The notes under the pieces: generated by a model
What the model saw: only the letters and a program-made list of their open reading frames with translations
The model's database searches: none
What the model was told of the DNA's origin: nothing
Assembly (NCBI GenBank): GCA_020627645.1
Contig: JAHDGN010000187.1
Coordinates: forward strand, 1-6,737
Direction: 5' to 3'
DNA from: Akkermansiaceae bacterium
Lineage (GTDB): Bacteria > Verrucomicrobiota > Verrucomicrobiia > Verrucomicrobiales > Akkermansiaceae
Length of the DNA stretch: 6,737 bases
Part shown: piece after piece, positions 1-6,484 of the stretch
Numbering within the stretch: position 1 is the stretch's first letter
Layout: each line of letters begins with the position of its first letter
Program-made: the position numbers and the translations under genes

Positions 1-881
1 AAGGCCTCGACTGGCTCCTGAAACAACAAAAAGCCGACGGCGGCATCTACGGCAAAGGAATGGCCACCTACTCCACCGCCTCCTCCATCATGGCTCTCTG
101 GGTCGCCGGCCCCCAAACCCACAAAAAAGCCATCATCAAAGCCCGCAACTTCCTCATCAACCAACAAACCGACTGGGGAGTCAAAGGCGCCAACGATACC
201 GAATTTGACGGTGGAATCGGTTACGGTGGCACCTACGCCCACTCCGACCTCTCTAACACCCACCTCGCTCTCGAGGCGCTCTACAACACCCGCGTTCTGG
301 CAAACGACTCCGGAGAAGAAAACGCTCTCCAACTCGACTACGCCGCCGCTCTCGAATTCATCTCCAAATGCCAAAATAACCAGGAAACCAACAAGCTTCC
401 CAAAACCGGCAATGACGGATCATTCAACTACTTCCCCGGCGATTCCAAGGCCGGCGAACAAGTTGACCCGAAAACCGGCCGTGTTTCTCTTCGCGGCTAC
501 GGATCCATGTCCTATGCCGGCCTTCTCTCCCTCGTCTACTGCGACCTCGACGAAAAAGACCCCCGTGTCAAAACCGTCCTCAAATGGCTCAACGACAATT
601 ACACCCTCAAAGAAAACCCCGGCCTCGGACACCAAGGGCTCTACTACTACTTCCATGCCATGGCCAAATCCCTGGTCGCGGCCAACATCTCTGAATTCAA
701 AACCTCAAAAGGCCTCCCCATCGATTGGCGCACCGACCTTGCCGCCGTCATCGTCGGCGACCAACGTGAAGACGGGTCATGGATCAACACCGAGTCCGCC
801 CGCTGGATGGAAAATGACCCCATCCTCGTCAGCTCCTACGCCATCATGACCCTCCAACAAATCCACTCTTCTCTTAACTAA
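1..881 (+). CDS. Prenyltransferase/squalene-oxidase repeat protein (5' end outside window)
   Basis: The reading frame is open to the left edge (first full codon at position 3), so the ATG at 60 is internal; 292 residues are visible, ending in TAA. At least five alpha-hairpin repeats with the Q...DGG/W signature of the terpene cyclase and prenyltransferase alpha/alpha barrel can be seen, counted from the first visible codon: WLLKQQKADGGIY (4-16), FLINQQTDWG followed by FDGGIGYGG (50-76), FISKCQN followed by NDGSFNYFP (119-145), GLGHQGLYYYFHAMAKSL (207-224) and DQREDGSW (253-260). The DXDD acid motif of squalene-hopene cyclases is not in the visible part, and the D/C/H zinc site of protein prenyltransferases is not clear. 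Cyclase or transferase activity is therefore not supported; many proteins of this class in PVC bacteria have no known function. A signal peptide cannot be judged because the N-terminus is missing. It converges on the regulator at 1063-1806. Confidence 0.85.
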   Translation, partial: GLDWLLKQQKADGGIYGKGMATYSTASSIMALWVAGPQTHKKAIIKARNFLINQQTDWGVKGANDTEFDGGIGYGGTYAHSDLSNTHLALEALYNTRVLANDSGEENALQLDYAAALEFISKCQNNQETNKLPKTGNDGSFNYFPGDSKAGEQVDPKTGRVSLRGYGSMSYAGLLSLVYCDLDEKDPRVKTVLKWLNDNYTLKENPGLGHQGLYYYFHAMAKSLVAANISEFKTSKGLPIDWRTDLAAVIVGDQREDGSWINTESARWMENDPILVSSYAIMTLQQIHSSLN

Positions 882-1062
882 CAGACCAACCCCTCGGGGG
901 CGTGCCCCATCAACAACACGCTCCCTCCCCCACCTTCCCTCCTATCCCCTTTAACCAAGCTCCTGACTCTCTTTTCGCCTCTAAGTATTTGCGGGTCACT
1001 CTATCAACCAAACAATATCTCCCACGCCTCTGTGGTAGACCCCCTCAATTAAAAATCCAAAA
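882..1062. other. Convergent intergenic gap
   Basis: This 181-bp spacer lies between two genes that point at each other. It is pyrimidine-rich and then AT-rich toward the regulator stop codon. No convincing gene is present. The only structure seen is the short GC hairpin at 890-908, listed separately. Confidence 0.6.
890..908 (+). terminator. Weak GC hairpin after the repeat-protein gene
   Basis: CCCC (890-893) can pair with GGGG (897-900) around a TCG loop, or the same G run can pair with CCCC (905-908) around CGTG. Each stem is only 4 bp, the two pairings exclude each other, and no T run follows. The site, nine bases after the stop codon, suggests a terminator, but the structure is marginal. 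Confidence 0.25.
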
Positions 1063-1806
1063 TCAAAACAACTCCCCCTGCTCCTCCTCATCTTCCTCAG
1101 TTTCAAAAATAATCGGCGCTCTCGGCACAACCTCATCATCACCCCTCACCCCCAAAGTGGCAATTTCATAGACCACTCGCTTTCCCCCCTTTCCAACCGA
1201 AACCTCATCCCTCACCACTTTCGTCCCCAAAACCTGCTCCATCATCTCCACTTCCATCCTGACCGCATTCGGATACTTCAGATAAATTTTCGCCAACGGA
1301 GAATGGAATTCCTCAATCCGAAATCCCACCGCAGGATCATAATGACACCGGCTAAACCACCCCGCCCGATCCCTCACATCCGCAAACCTCGTCGCCTTCT
1401 CCACCATCGACTTCCCCGGCTTCACTTTCGGTAACCATTCATCCTTCAAGCGCTGGAAATGATAAAATAATAGCTTCTCCGGTCCCGTATCCCCAAAAAC
1501 CTGCTTCACCCCATCCAACACCGCCAATGTCAACGCCACGCCCGATTCTGGAAACAAACCATCACTCCTCTGCGTCAATCGATACAATTTTTCCGGCCTA
1601 CCCACCTCTTTTTTCTCCCTCGGCACCCTCCACTCCTCCAAATAGCCCATTTTTGTCAAATTCACGCAATGCTGCTTCACCCCCATATAACTCATCTTTA
1701 AAGCCTTCGCCAAATCTGACACCGGCATCCCATCTGAAACCTTCAAGGCCTCAAAAATAGGAGCATAACTTGCACGCATTGTATCCCGTTGAACCTTCGA
1801 AAACAT
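1063..1806 (-). CDS. SufR/DeoR-like winged-helix transcriptional regulator
   Basis: This is a predicted cytoplasmic DNA-binding regulator of 247 residues when started at the ATG at 1806. Residues about 15-73 form a winged helix: IFEALKVSDGMPVSDLAKAL, then the recognition segment MSYMGVKQHCVNLTKMGYL, then a wing with GRPEKLYRLT, the GRP...YRLT signature common in SufR-like regulators. The C-terminal half resembles the SufR sensor region (FSRCHYDP...FHSPLAKIYLKYP...MMEQVLG), where SufR has four iron-sulfur cysteines. Here only the first is kept (Cys154); the second position is about His168 and the others are aliphatic. The tail is very acidic (ETEEDEEEQGELF). Start choice: the frame can begin at a TTG at 1827, but the ATG at 1806 has AGGG 11 bases upstream; an ATG at 1779 is also possible. 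It is divergent from kamA, so it may control kamA or itself. The ligand and regulon are unknown. Confidence 0.8.
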   Translation of the reverse strand: MFSKVQRDTMRASYAPIFEALKVSDGMPVSDLAKALKMSYMGVKQHCVNLTKMGYLEEWRVPREKKEVGRPEKLYRLTQRSDGLFPESGVALTLAVLDGVKQVFGDTGPEKLLFYHFQRLKDEWLPKVKPGKSMVEKATRFADVRDRAGWFSRCHYDPAVGFRIEEFHSPLAKIYLKYPNAVRMEVEMMEQVLGTKVVRDEVSVGKGGKRVVYEIATLGVRGDDEVVPRAPIIFETEEDEEEQGELF

Positions 1807-1856
1807 AGAAGCGATGACCCTATACAACTTTCCGTCAATCTGGCACTACAAACTTC

Positions 1857-1903
1857 CCACTTGAAACATTCCTAACCCGCCCTGAAACTTAACCACTTTG
1901 AAA
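1857..1903. promoter_or_regulatory. TGAAA-type repeats in the regulator/kamA divergent region
   Basis: Three related sequences lie between the divergent genes: CCACTTGAAAC (1857-1867), CCCTGAAACTT (1880-1890) and CCACTTTGAAA (1893-1903). The first two TGAAAC cores are exactly 21 bp apart, about two helical turns. The third overlaps the kamA start codon. Spacing and location fit an operator, possibly for the adjacent winged-helix protein, but this is inference. No CAAC-N6-GTTG element of the cyanobacterial SufR type was found, nor a clear -35/-10 pair. Confidence 0.3.
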
Positions 1904-3058
1904 GACACCCAATTTAAATCCCATGCCCCCGGCTTTTGGGCCCATGAAGACATCTCCCCCGAAGACTGGAATTCTGCCAAATGGCAGCTAAAAAATCGTG
2001 TCTCCAAGCTCGAAGACATCGAAAAACACCTCACCCTCTCAGAAGAAGAACGCGCCGGCATCCTCCTCACCGGCACCAAACTCGCCACCGCGATCACCCC
2101 ACACTTCCTCAATCTCGCCCACCCCACCGACCCAGAATGCCCCATTCGGCGACAAGTGATCCCCCGAATCGAAGAAACCCACACCGACCCCTCCGAAATG
2201 GCAGACCCCTGCGGCGAAGACTCCCACATGCCCGTCCCTGGCCTGGTCCACCGCTATCCAGACCGCGTTCTTTTCCTCGTCACCGACCGATGCGCCTCCT
2301 ACTGCCGCTACTGCACCCGATCACGCGTCGTCTCCGGAGTCTCTGATCAAAAACTCCAGACCCAATGGGACCAAGCCATCGAATACCTCAAAAACACCCA
2401 CCAGGTCCGCGACGTCCTCCTCTCCGGCGGTGACCCCCTCCTCCTCTCAGATCGCAAGCTCGAATCCATCCTCTCACGACTGCACGAGATTCCACACATC
2501 CAATACATTCGCATCGGCTCCCGGATCCCCATCTTTCTCCCCCAACGCATCACTCCAGCCCTCTGCGACATGCTCAAAAAATACCACCCACTTTTCCTCT
2601 CCATCCACACCAACCACCCTCGCGAACTCACCTCCGAAGTCCGCGACGGCCTCACCCGCCTAGCCGACGCAGGCATCCCCATGGGCAACCAATCTGTCCT
2701 CCTCAAAGGCGTCAATGACACGGTCGAAGTCCAACGCGACCTCGTCCACAAACTCATCATGTGCCGAGTCCGCCCCTACTACCTCTACCAAGGCGACCTC
2801 ATCCAAGGCACCTCTCACCTTCGAACCGCCATCGCCAAAGGTATCGAAATCATCGAAGGCCTCCGCGGACACACCTCCGGATACGCCATCCCACAATTCG
2901 TCGTCGATGCCCCAGGAGGAGGAGGCAAAATCCCCGTTAATCCCGACTACATCGTCGAACAAAACGATCAACAAACGATTCTGCGAAACTACGAAGGCAA
3001 AACCTTCACCTATCCAGAGTCCTCCCCGATCGAAACCTCAATTGAAGGACACCTCTAA
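1898..3058 (+). CDS. kamA: Lysine 2,3-aminomutase, radical SAM/PLP enzyme (KamA family)
   Basis: This cytoplasmic enzyme (386 residues) is expected to convert L-lysine to beta-lysine with S-adenosylmethionine, a [4Fe-4S] cluster and pyridoxal phosphate. Seen: the N-terminal helical region with WNSAKWQLKNRV (24-35); the cluster motif Cys132-X3-Cys136-X2-Cys139; the SAM motif LLSGGDP (174-180); RIGSRIPIFLPQRIT (205-219); and the PLP loop DAPGGGGKIP with Lys344. Recalled key residues of the Clostridium subterminale enzyme map with a constant offset of +7: Arg134 to Arg141, Asp293 to Asp300, Asp330 to Asp337, Lys337 to Lys344. The chain stops after LRNYEGKTFTYPES plus a short tail, so the clostridial C-terminal zinc cysteines are absent. 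The start is TTG at 1898: an in-frame stop lies at 1883-1885, no ATG or GTG follows before conserved sequence, and no Shine-Dalgarno is evident. Product use (osmolyte, elongation factor P modification or lysine catabolism) is not shown by the neighbours. Confidence 0.92.
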   Translation: MKDTQFKSHAPGFWAHEDISPEDWNSAKWQLKNRVSKLEDIEKHLTLSEEERAGILLTGTKLATAITPHFLNLAHPTDPECPIRRQVIPRIEETHTDPSEMADPCGEDSHMPVPGLVHRYPDRVLFLVTDRCASYCRYCTRSRVVSGVSDQKLQTQWDQAIEYLKNTHQVRDVLLSGGDPLLLSDRKLESILSRLHEIPHIQYIRIGSRIPIFLPQRITPALCDMLKKYHPLFLSIHTNHPRELTSEVRDGLTRLADAGIPMGNQSVLLKGVNDTVEVQRDLVHKLIMCRVRPYYLYQGDLIQGTSHLRTAIAKGIEIIEGLRGHTSGYAIPQFVVDAPGGGGKIPVNPDYIVEQNDQQTILRNYEGKTFTYPESSPIETSIEGHL

Positions 3059-3248
3059 GAACTTCCTTCTGCAAAGAAATTGAGTTCAGTTTTTCTCAAG
3101 TTGAGAAAGCCGAATTGCACTCTCAACAACGAGGTGACGCCTTCCTTGTGCCCACCAAGCAATCTCCTGACACAATCATTGATAATTCAACAAACCAAAC
3201 TCAGTATCCAACTCCACTAATTTCCACGCAACAAACAAAAGATCCCTT
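3059..3248. other. Non-coding gap between kamA and the esterase gene
   Basis: This 190-bp spacer is more AT-rich than the flanking genes. It carries the 17-bp palindrome at 3092-3108 and, nearer the esterase start, AT-rich sequence with TTGATA (3179-3184) as a possible -35 element but no good -10 at standard spacing. It probably separates two transcription units. No convincing small gene was found. Confidence 0.5.
3092..3108. terminator. 17-bp palindrome, possible kamA terminator or operator
   Basis: TTTCTCAA and TTGAGAAA form 8-bp perfect arms around a single G. As RNA this could fold as a 7-bp stem with a 3-base loop, 33 bases after the kamA stop codon, but it is AT-rich and lacks a following T run. 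A second TTGAG at 3080-3084 can also pair with CTCAA at 3095-3099, so two hairpins compete. A protein-binding palindrome for the downstream gene is an equal alternative. Confidence 0.35.
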
Positions 3249-6128
3249 ATGAAACCCATCCACGCAATCATCCTCTTAATCATTTCCTCCCTCAACTCCT
3301 TTGCTGAGAAAACTCCATCATCACTCAAACTCGGAGCCCCCTTCAACCACAACGCCGTCCTCCAAAGAGACATGCCTGTTCCAATCTGGGGTTGGGCCAC
3401 TCCAAATACTGAGATCACGCTCACGTTTGCCGGACAAACAAAAACCACCACCACCAAAAACAATCACAAATGGTCCCTCAATCTTGCTCCCCTCGAAGCC
3501 AGCTTCGAACCTCGCCAACTCCGAGTCACCACCTCTAACAATCAGACACTCACCCTTAAAAATATCCTAGTTGGCGAAGTCTGGCTCGCTTCTGGACAAT
3601 CCAACATGCAATGGATCGCCCAAAAATCCACCTCCAGAAAACTCAAAACTGATCCCGTCAACAACATCCATCCCATCCGCGAATTCTCGATCACAGATTA
3701 CTTCGCCTGCCTCCACCCCATCGAGCACGCCTCCGGCAATTGGAAAAATGGCAACTATGGCCAATACTCCGCAGTCGCCTACGCCTTCGCTCACAAACTT
3801 TACCACGAACTCAAAGTCCCCATCGGCATCCTCAACTGCTCCTTCTCTCAAACTTCCATCCAAGCCTGGACCCCTCGCCAAGGCTTCGCCAACCATCCCT
3901 CCCCCTACATTCAAAACATCCATCAACAAATCCTCGAAACAGATCCCTCCACTCCCGAACACAAAAAAGCTTGGAACCATTTCTACCAATCGATCGAAAA
4001 CACCCTCAAAGAAAACAACCAACTCGTCGCAGACGGGAAAACTGCCAAACCAATTCCTAACAACATTCCAGGCAACCTCCAAGGCAACCGCGACTCCAGC
4101 TGGCTCTTCAACGCCCGACTCAACCCCGTGATCCCCTTCGCCCTCCGCGGTGCGATCTGGAACCAAGGATACGCCAACATCGGTGGTGGCACGAACTACT
4201 ACCACCATCTCCACTGCCTCATCAAAGGATGGCGAACCTGCTGGAACCGCCCAAACCTCCCCGTCTACTTTCACCAATTTTATTCTCCAGGGCCCAAAGG
4301 CGGCTGGAAAAATTCCCACCCTTCCATCGCTGCCCCATACGGCATGCGAGCCGGGACCACCATGGCTCGTGACATTCCTCACACTGGAATGGCCAGCCAA
4401 ATCGATATCGAAGGCTCGATTCACTACCGAAACAAAGCCGTTCCCGGACAGCGCCTCGCACTCCACGCCCTGAAAAACCAATACAGCAAAAACATCATCG
4501 CCAACGGCCCCATCTTCAAATCCTACACCGTCAAAGGCAATCAACTCACCATCGAATTCGACCACACCGCCGACGGCCTCGTCGTCGCCGAAAACAAATC
4601 CAATGCACAAGGACGCAATGAAAACGCCACCGGCTTCGCCGACCCCACCATCATTCCCAACGGAATCGACCAAGTCACCCACTTCTACCTCGCCGATCAA
4701 AACCGTGTTTGGCACCCTGCCAAAGCCACAATTGAAGGCCACACAATCATCCTCAAGGCCGACAACGTGCCCCACCCGAAAGGCGTCTCCTACGGCACCA
4801 GCGGTATCGGCTTCCGCCCCTCTCTCTACAACACCGCCCTCCTCCCCATGACCCCCTTCATTTACTTTGACCAAAAACGGGTCACCAAAGAAACCTGGCC
4901 CGATGAAAAATTAGAAGTCGCCAACGTTACCATCGACCCCAAATCCGTCGGCATCGTCTACGAATACCGAAAGATGCCTCTCCTCAGCACCCAATTCCGA
5001 GATAACGCCATCCTCCAAGCCGACCAACCCGTCACCATCTGGGGGTCTGCTGTCCATAACTGGGGATTCGAAGCGAAGGGCAAAGCTCAAATCGAGTTCA
5101 CCTTCGGTGACATCAAAAAATCCATCCCCGTCACCAAAGGCATGCGCGAATGGCAAGTCACTCTTCCTGCCATGCCTGCCGGAACAAAACCATATCAACT
5201 CGATGTCAAATTCTTCATCGATAACAAACTCGTTCACCAACGCACCGCTAACAACATCATCTTTGGAGATGTTTGGTTCGTCGCAGCTCCCCATGGTCAC
5301 AGCATCCCGAAAATACCGACAAAATCTTCCGCTCCTGTCCGAATGATCGCACGCAAAGCCATGCGCTCATCCCACCCATCTCCCAGCCGATTCAGCGTCG
5401 CAGTCTCCACCACCCCAAACAACCGCTTCGCATCCGTATGGGCAGAAGCAAAGGGACTCGCAGCCTCAATCGGGCACCAGCTTGGCGCACAAACAGGCCG
5501 ACCAACCGGCATCGTCTTCATGCCCTCCGCCGGACAAAAAGGACAAAAAAACCCTCTTCTCAAAGAATGGATTCCTCGTACTTATTTCAAAAACTTACCC
5601 TCTCTCAAAGACGACTACATCCAGCTCGCTACTGCCAAGCCAGGAAACAAATACTATAACAAAAACGTCCAAGAATACCTCCAATCATGGAAGACATACT
5701 GGAGCGAGTACATTCCAAAGATGATCTCGACCAAAGCCGTCCCCGACCAAGCGCCATGGGGTGGCTTTCCCAATCTTACTGCAAACATCAACACAAACGC
5801 CGGCAACACCTATAATGTCATGGTTCATTCCTTCGGCCCCGGGAATTTCAAAGGCATTGTCTTCCTAACCGCTCCCGAAGTTTTCGCCGAAGACAAGGGC
5901 CAACACTTTGGCGAACAATTCTCCATTCTCGCCAATTCCTGGAAACAACACTTCAACCGAAACTCCGACACAGACCCAGCCTTCATCTACACTATTCCCT
6001 CCAAAGAACTCGCTCCAAAAATTTCTCCTCCCAACGGGATCCACGGACGCAGCTACCCCGTCAAAATCAACGACTGGAAGTCCCTCGGCGATCTGATGAA
6101 AACGATCACCTTTGCCTCAAAAAGGTAA
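3249..6128 (+). CDS. Exported two-unit sialate O-acetylesterase-like SGNH hydrolase
   Basis: A 959-residue protein predicted to be exported and to remove ester-linked acetyl groups from sugars. A signal peptide is visible (hydrophobic AIILLIISSL, likely cleavage after SFA at residue 19). Unit A: a beta-sandwich (27-105, HNAVLQRDMPVPIWGWA); the nucleophile block GEVWLASGQSNM with Ser118; GILNCSFSQTSIQAWTPR (193-210); GAIWNQGYAN (301-310); IDIEGSIHYRNKAVPGQRLA with His392; and a second beta domain (418-545). Unit B (577-958) repeats the plan: NAILQADQPVTIWGSA, GDVWFVAAPHGH, LKEWIPRTYF, KGIVFLTAPEV, GIHGRSY. Ser118 aligns with His682 without a gap, so unit B appears non-catalytic. Single-unit relatives are much shorter, commonly 500-650 residues. 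In unit A the usual GESN reads GYAN and the usual DIHP reads SIHY, so the substrate, or even activity, is uncertain. The start is the ATG before the signal peptide; the ribosome site is weak. A small membrane protein follows after 16 bp. Confidence 0.88.
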   Translation: MKPIHAIILLIISSLNSFAEKTPSSLKLGAPFNHNAVLQRDMPVPIWGWATPNTEITLTFAGQTKTTTTKNNHKWSLNLAPLEASFEPRQLRVTTSNNQTLTLKNILVGEVWLASGQSNMQWIAQKSTSRKLKTDPVNNIHPIREFSITDYFACLHPIEHASGNWKNGNYGQYSAVAYAFAHKLYHELKVPIGILNCSFSQTSIQAWTPRQGFANHPSPYIQNIHQQILETDPSTPEHKKAWNHFYQSIENTLKENNQLVADGKTAKPIPNNIPGNLQGNRDSSWLFNARLNPVIPFALRGAIWNQGYANIGGGTNYYHHLHCLIKGWRTCWNRPNLPVYFHQFYSPGPKGGWKNSHPSIAAPYGMRAGTTMARDIPHTGMASQIDIEGSIHYRNKAVPGQRLALHALKNQYSKNIIANGPIFKSYTVKGNQLTIEFDHTADGLVVAENKSNAQGRNENATGFADPTIIPNGIDQVTHFYLADQNRVWHPAKATIEGHTIILKADNVPHPKGVSYGTSGIGFRPSLYNTALLPMTPFIYFDQKRVTKETWPDEKLEVANVTIDPKSVGIVYEYRKMPLLSTQFRDNAILQADQPVTIWGSAVHNWGFEAKGKAQIEFTFGDIKKSIPVTKGMREWQVTLPAMPAGTKPYQLDVKFFIDNKLVHQRTANNIIFGDVWFVAAPHGHSIPKIPTKSSAPVRMIARKAMRSSHPSPSRFSVAVSTTPNNRFASVWAEAKGLAASIGHQLGAQTGRPTGIVFMPSAGQKGQKNPLLKEWIPRTYFKNLPSLKDDYIQLATAKPGNKYYNKNVQEYLQSWKTYWSEYIPKMISTKAVPDQAPWGGFPNLTANINTNAGNTYNVMVHSFGPGNFKGIVFLTAPEVFAEDKGQHFGEQFSILANSWKQHFNRNSDTDPAFIYTIPSKELAPKISPPNGIHGRSYPVKINDWKSLGDLMKTITFASKR
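4977..6122 (+). other. Degenerate second esterase-like unit within the 959-residue protein
   Basis: Residues 577-958 are a diverged duplicate of residues about 27-409 of the same protein. Matching blocks occur in the same order: NAVLQRDMPVPIWGWA with NAILQADQPVTIWGSA; GEVWLASGQSNM with GDVWFVAAPHGH; GILNCSFSQ...AWTPRQGF with GIVFMPSAG...EWIPRTYF; RGAIWNQGYAN with KGIVFLTAPEV; and IHYRN with IHGRS. The nucleophile Ser becomes His682 and the block III Asn310 becomes Val878, while a block V-type His932 remains. The C-terminal beta domain present in the first unit is absent. A binding or structural role is inferred. Confidence 0.75.
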
Positions 6129-6144
6129 CTGACACTCCCTCCCC

Positions 6145-6483
6145 ATGATCATCACCATCCTTAAACTCCTATGCCCGATAATACTGGTGATCTCTATCAT
6201 CTACCCCACTTATCGAGGGTGGATTGGAGTCGGATGGAAAAAGTCGATTCTTCTCGGCTGGGCTTTCTTTGTCTCCGGCTGTCTCTTTCGAGAACACATC
6301 ACCCCCTTTCTCGCAAAACTCATAGGTGGTACTCAAATGCGTGAACAGGTCCAGTGCGCCAGCTCCATTCTTCTCTGGGGCATCGCCCTCGGATGGATCA
6401 TTCCAATCATCTTCCACGGACTTGGAGTTGGCGCTTCCAAAATGATCGACAAACAAAAAAGATCCAAATCAACGTCGATCTAG
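6145..6483 (+). CDS. Small membrane protein, three predicted helices
   Basis: I do not recognise this 112-residue protein. Three hydrophobic segments are visible: TILKLLCPIILVISIIY (4-20), ILLGWAFFVSGCLF (35-48) and ASSILLWGIALGWIIPIIF (72-90). A basic tail (KQKRSK, 103-108) and basic residues in the first loop suggest an N-out, C-in topology. The connecting loop 49-71 carries REHITPF and MREQVQ. It starts 16 bp after the esterase stop codon on the same strand, so co-transcription is likely. No Shine-Dalgarno is evident (the bases before ATG are pyrimidine-rich). The antisense frame over it lacks any recognisable feature, while this frame gives clean membrane helices, which supports it as the real gene. 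Confidence 0.65.
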   Translation: MIITILKLLCPIILVISIIYPTYRGWIGVGWKKSILLGWAFFVSGCLFREHITPFLAKLIGGTQMREQVQCASSILLWGIALGWIIPIIFHGLGVGASKMIDKQKRSKSTSI

Positions 6484-6484
6484 A

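Noticed and set aside
60..881. ATG at 60 as the true start of the left gene
   Set aside because: The same frame is open to the window edge and encodes WLLKQQKADGGIY, a typical family repeat, so the gene starts outside the window.
902..1171. Open frame of 89 codons on the + strand in the convergent gap
   Set aside because: It runs into the 3' end of the regulator on the other strand, is Pro/Ser-rich, and shows no family features.
1846..2760. Open frames on the - strand opposite kamA
   Set aside because: They lie opposite highly conserved KamA motifs and their Trp/Arg/Ser-rich sequence has no recognisable domain.
3179..3207. Sigma-70 promoter for the esterase gene (TTGATA as -35)
   Set aside because: At 16-18 bp spacing there is no acceptable -10 hexamer, so it is not listed as a promoter.
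3567..4874. Long open frame of 435 codons on the - strand inside the esterase gene
   Set aside because: It is antisense to a clearly recognised protein with ordered motifs. Its Val/Gly/Glu/Asp-rich, low-complexity sequence is what the complement of C-ending codons produces.
6169..6456. Open frame of 95 codons antisense to the small membrane protein
   Set aside because: The + frame gives three clean membrane helices and sits 16 bp behind an upstream gene; the antisense product is an acidic sequence with no motif.
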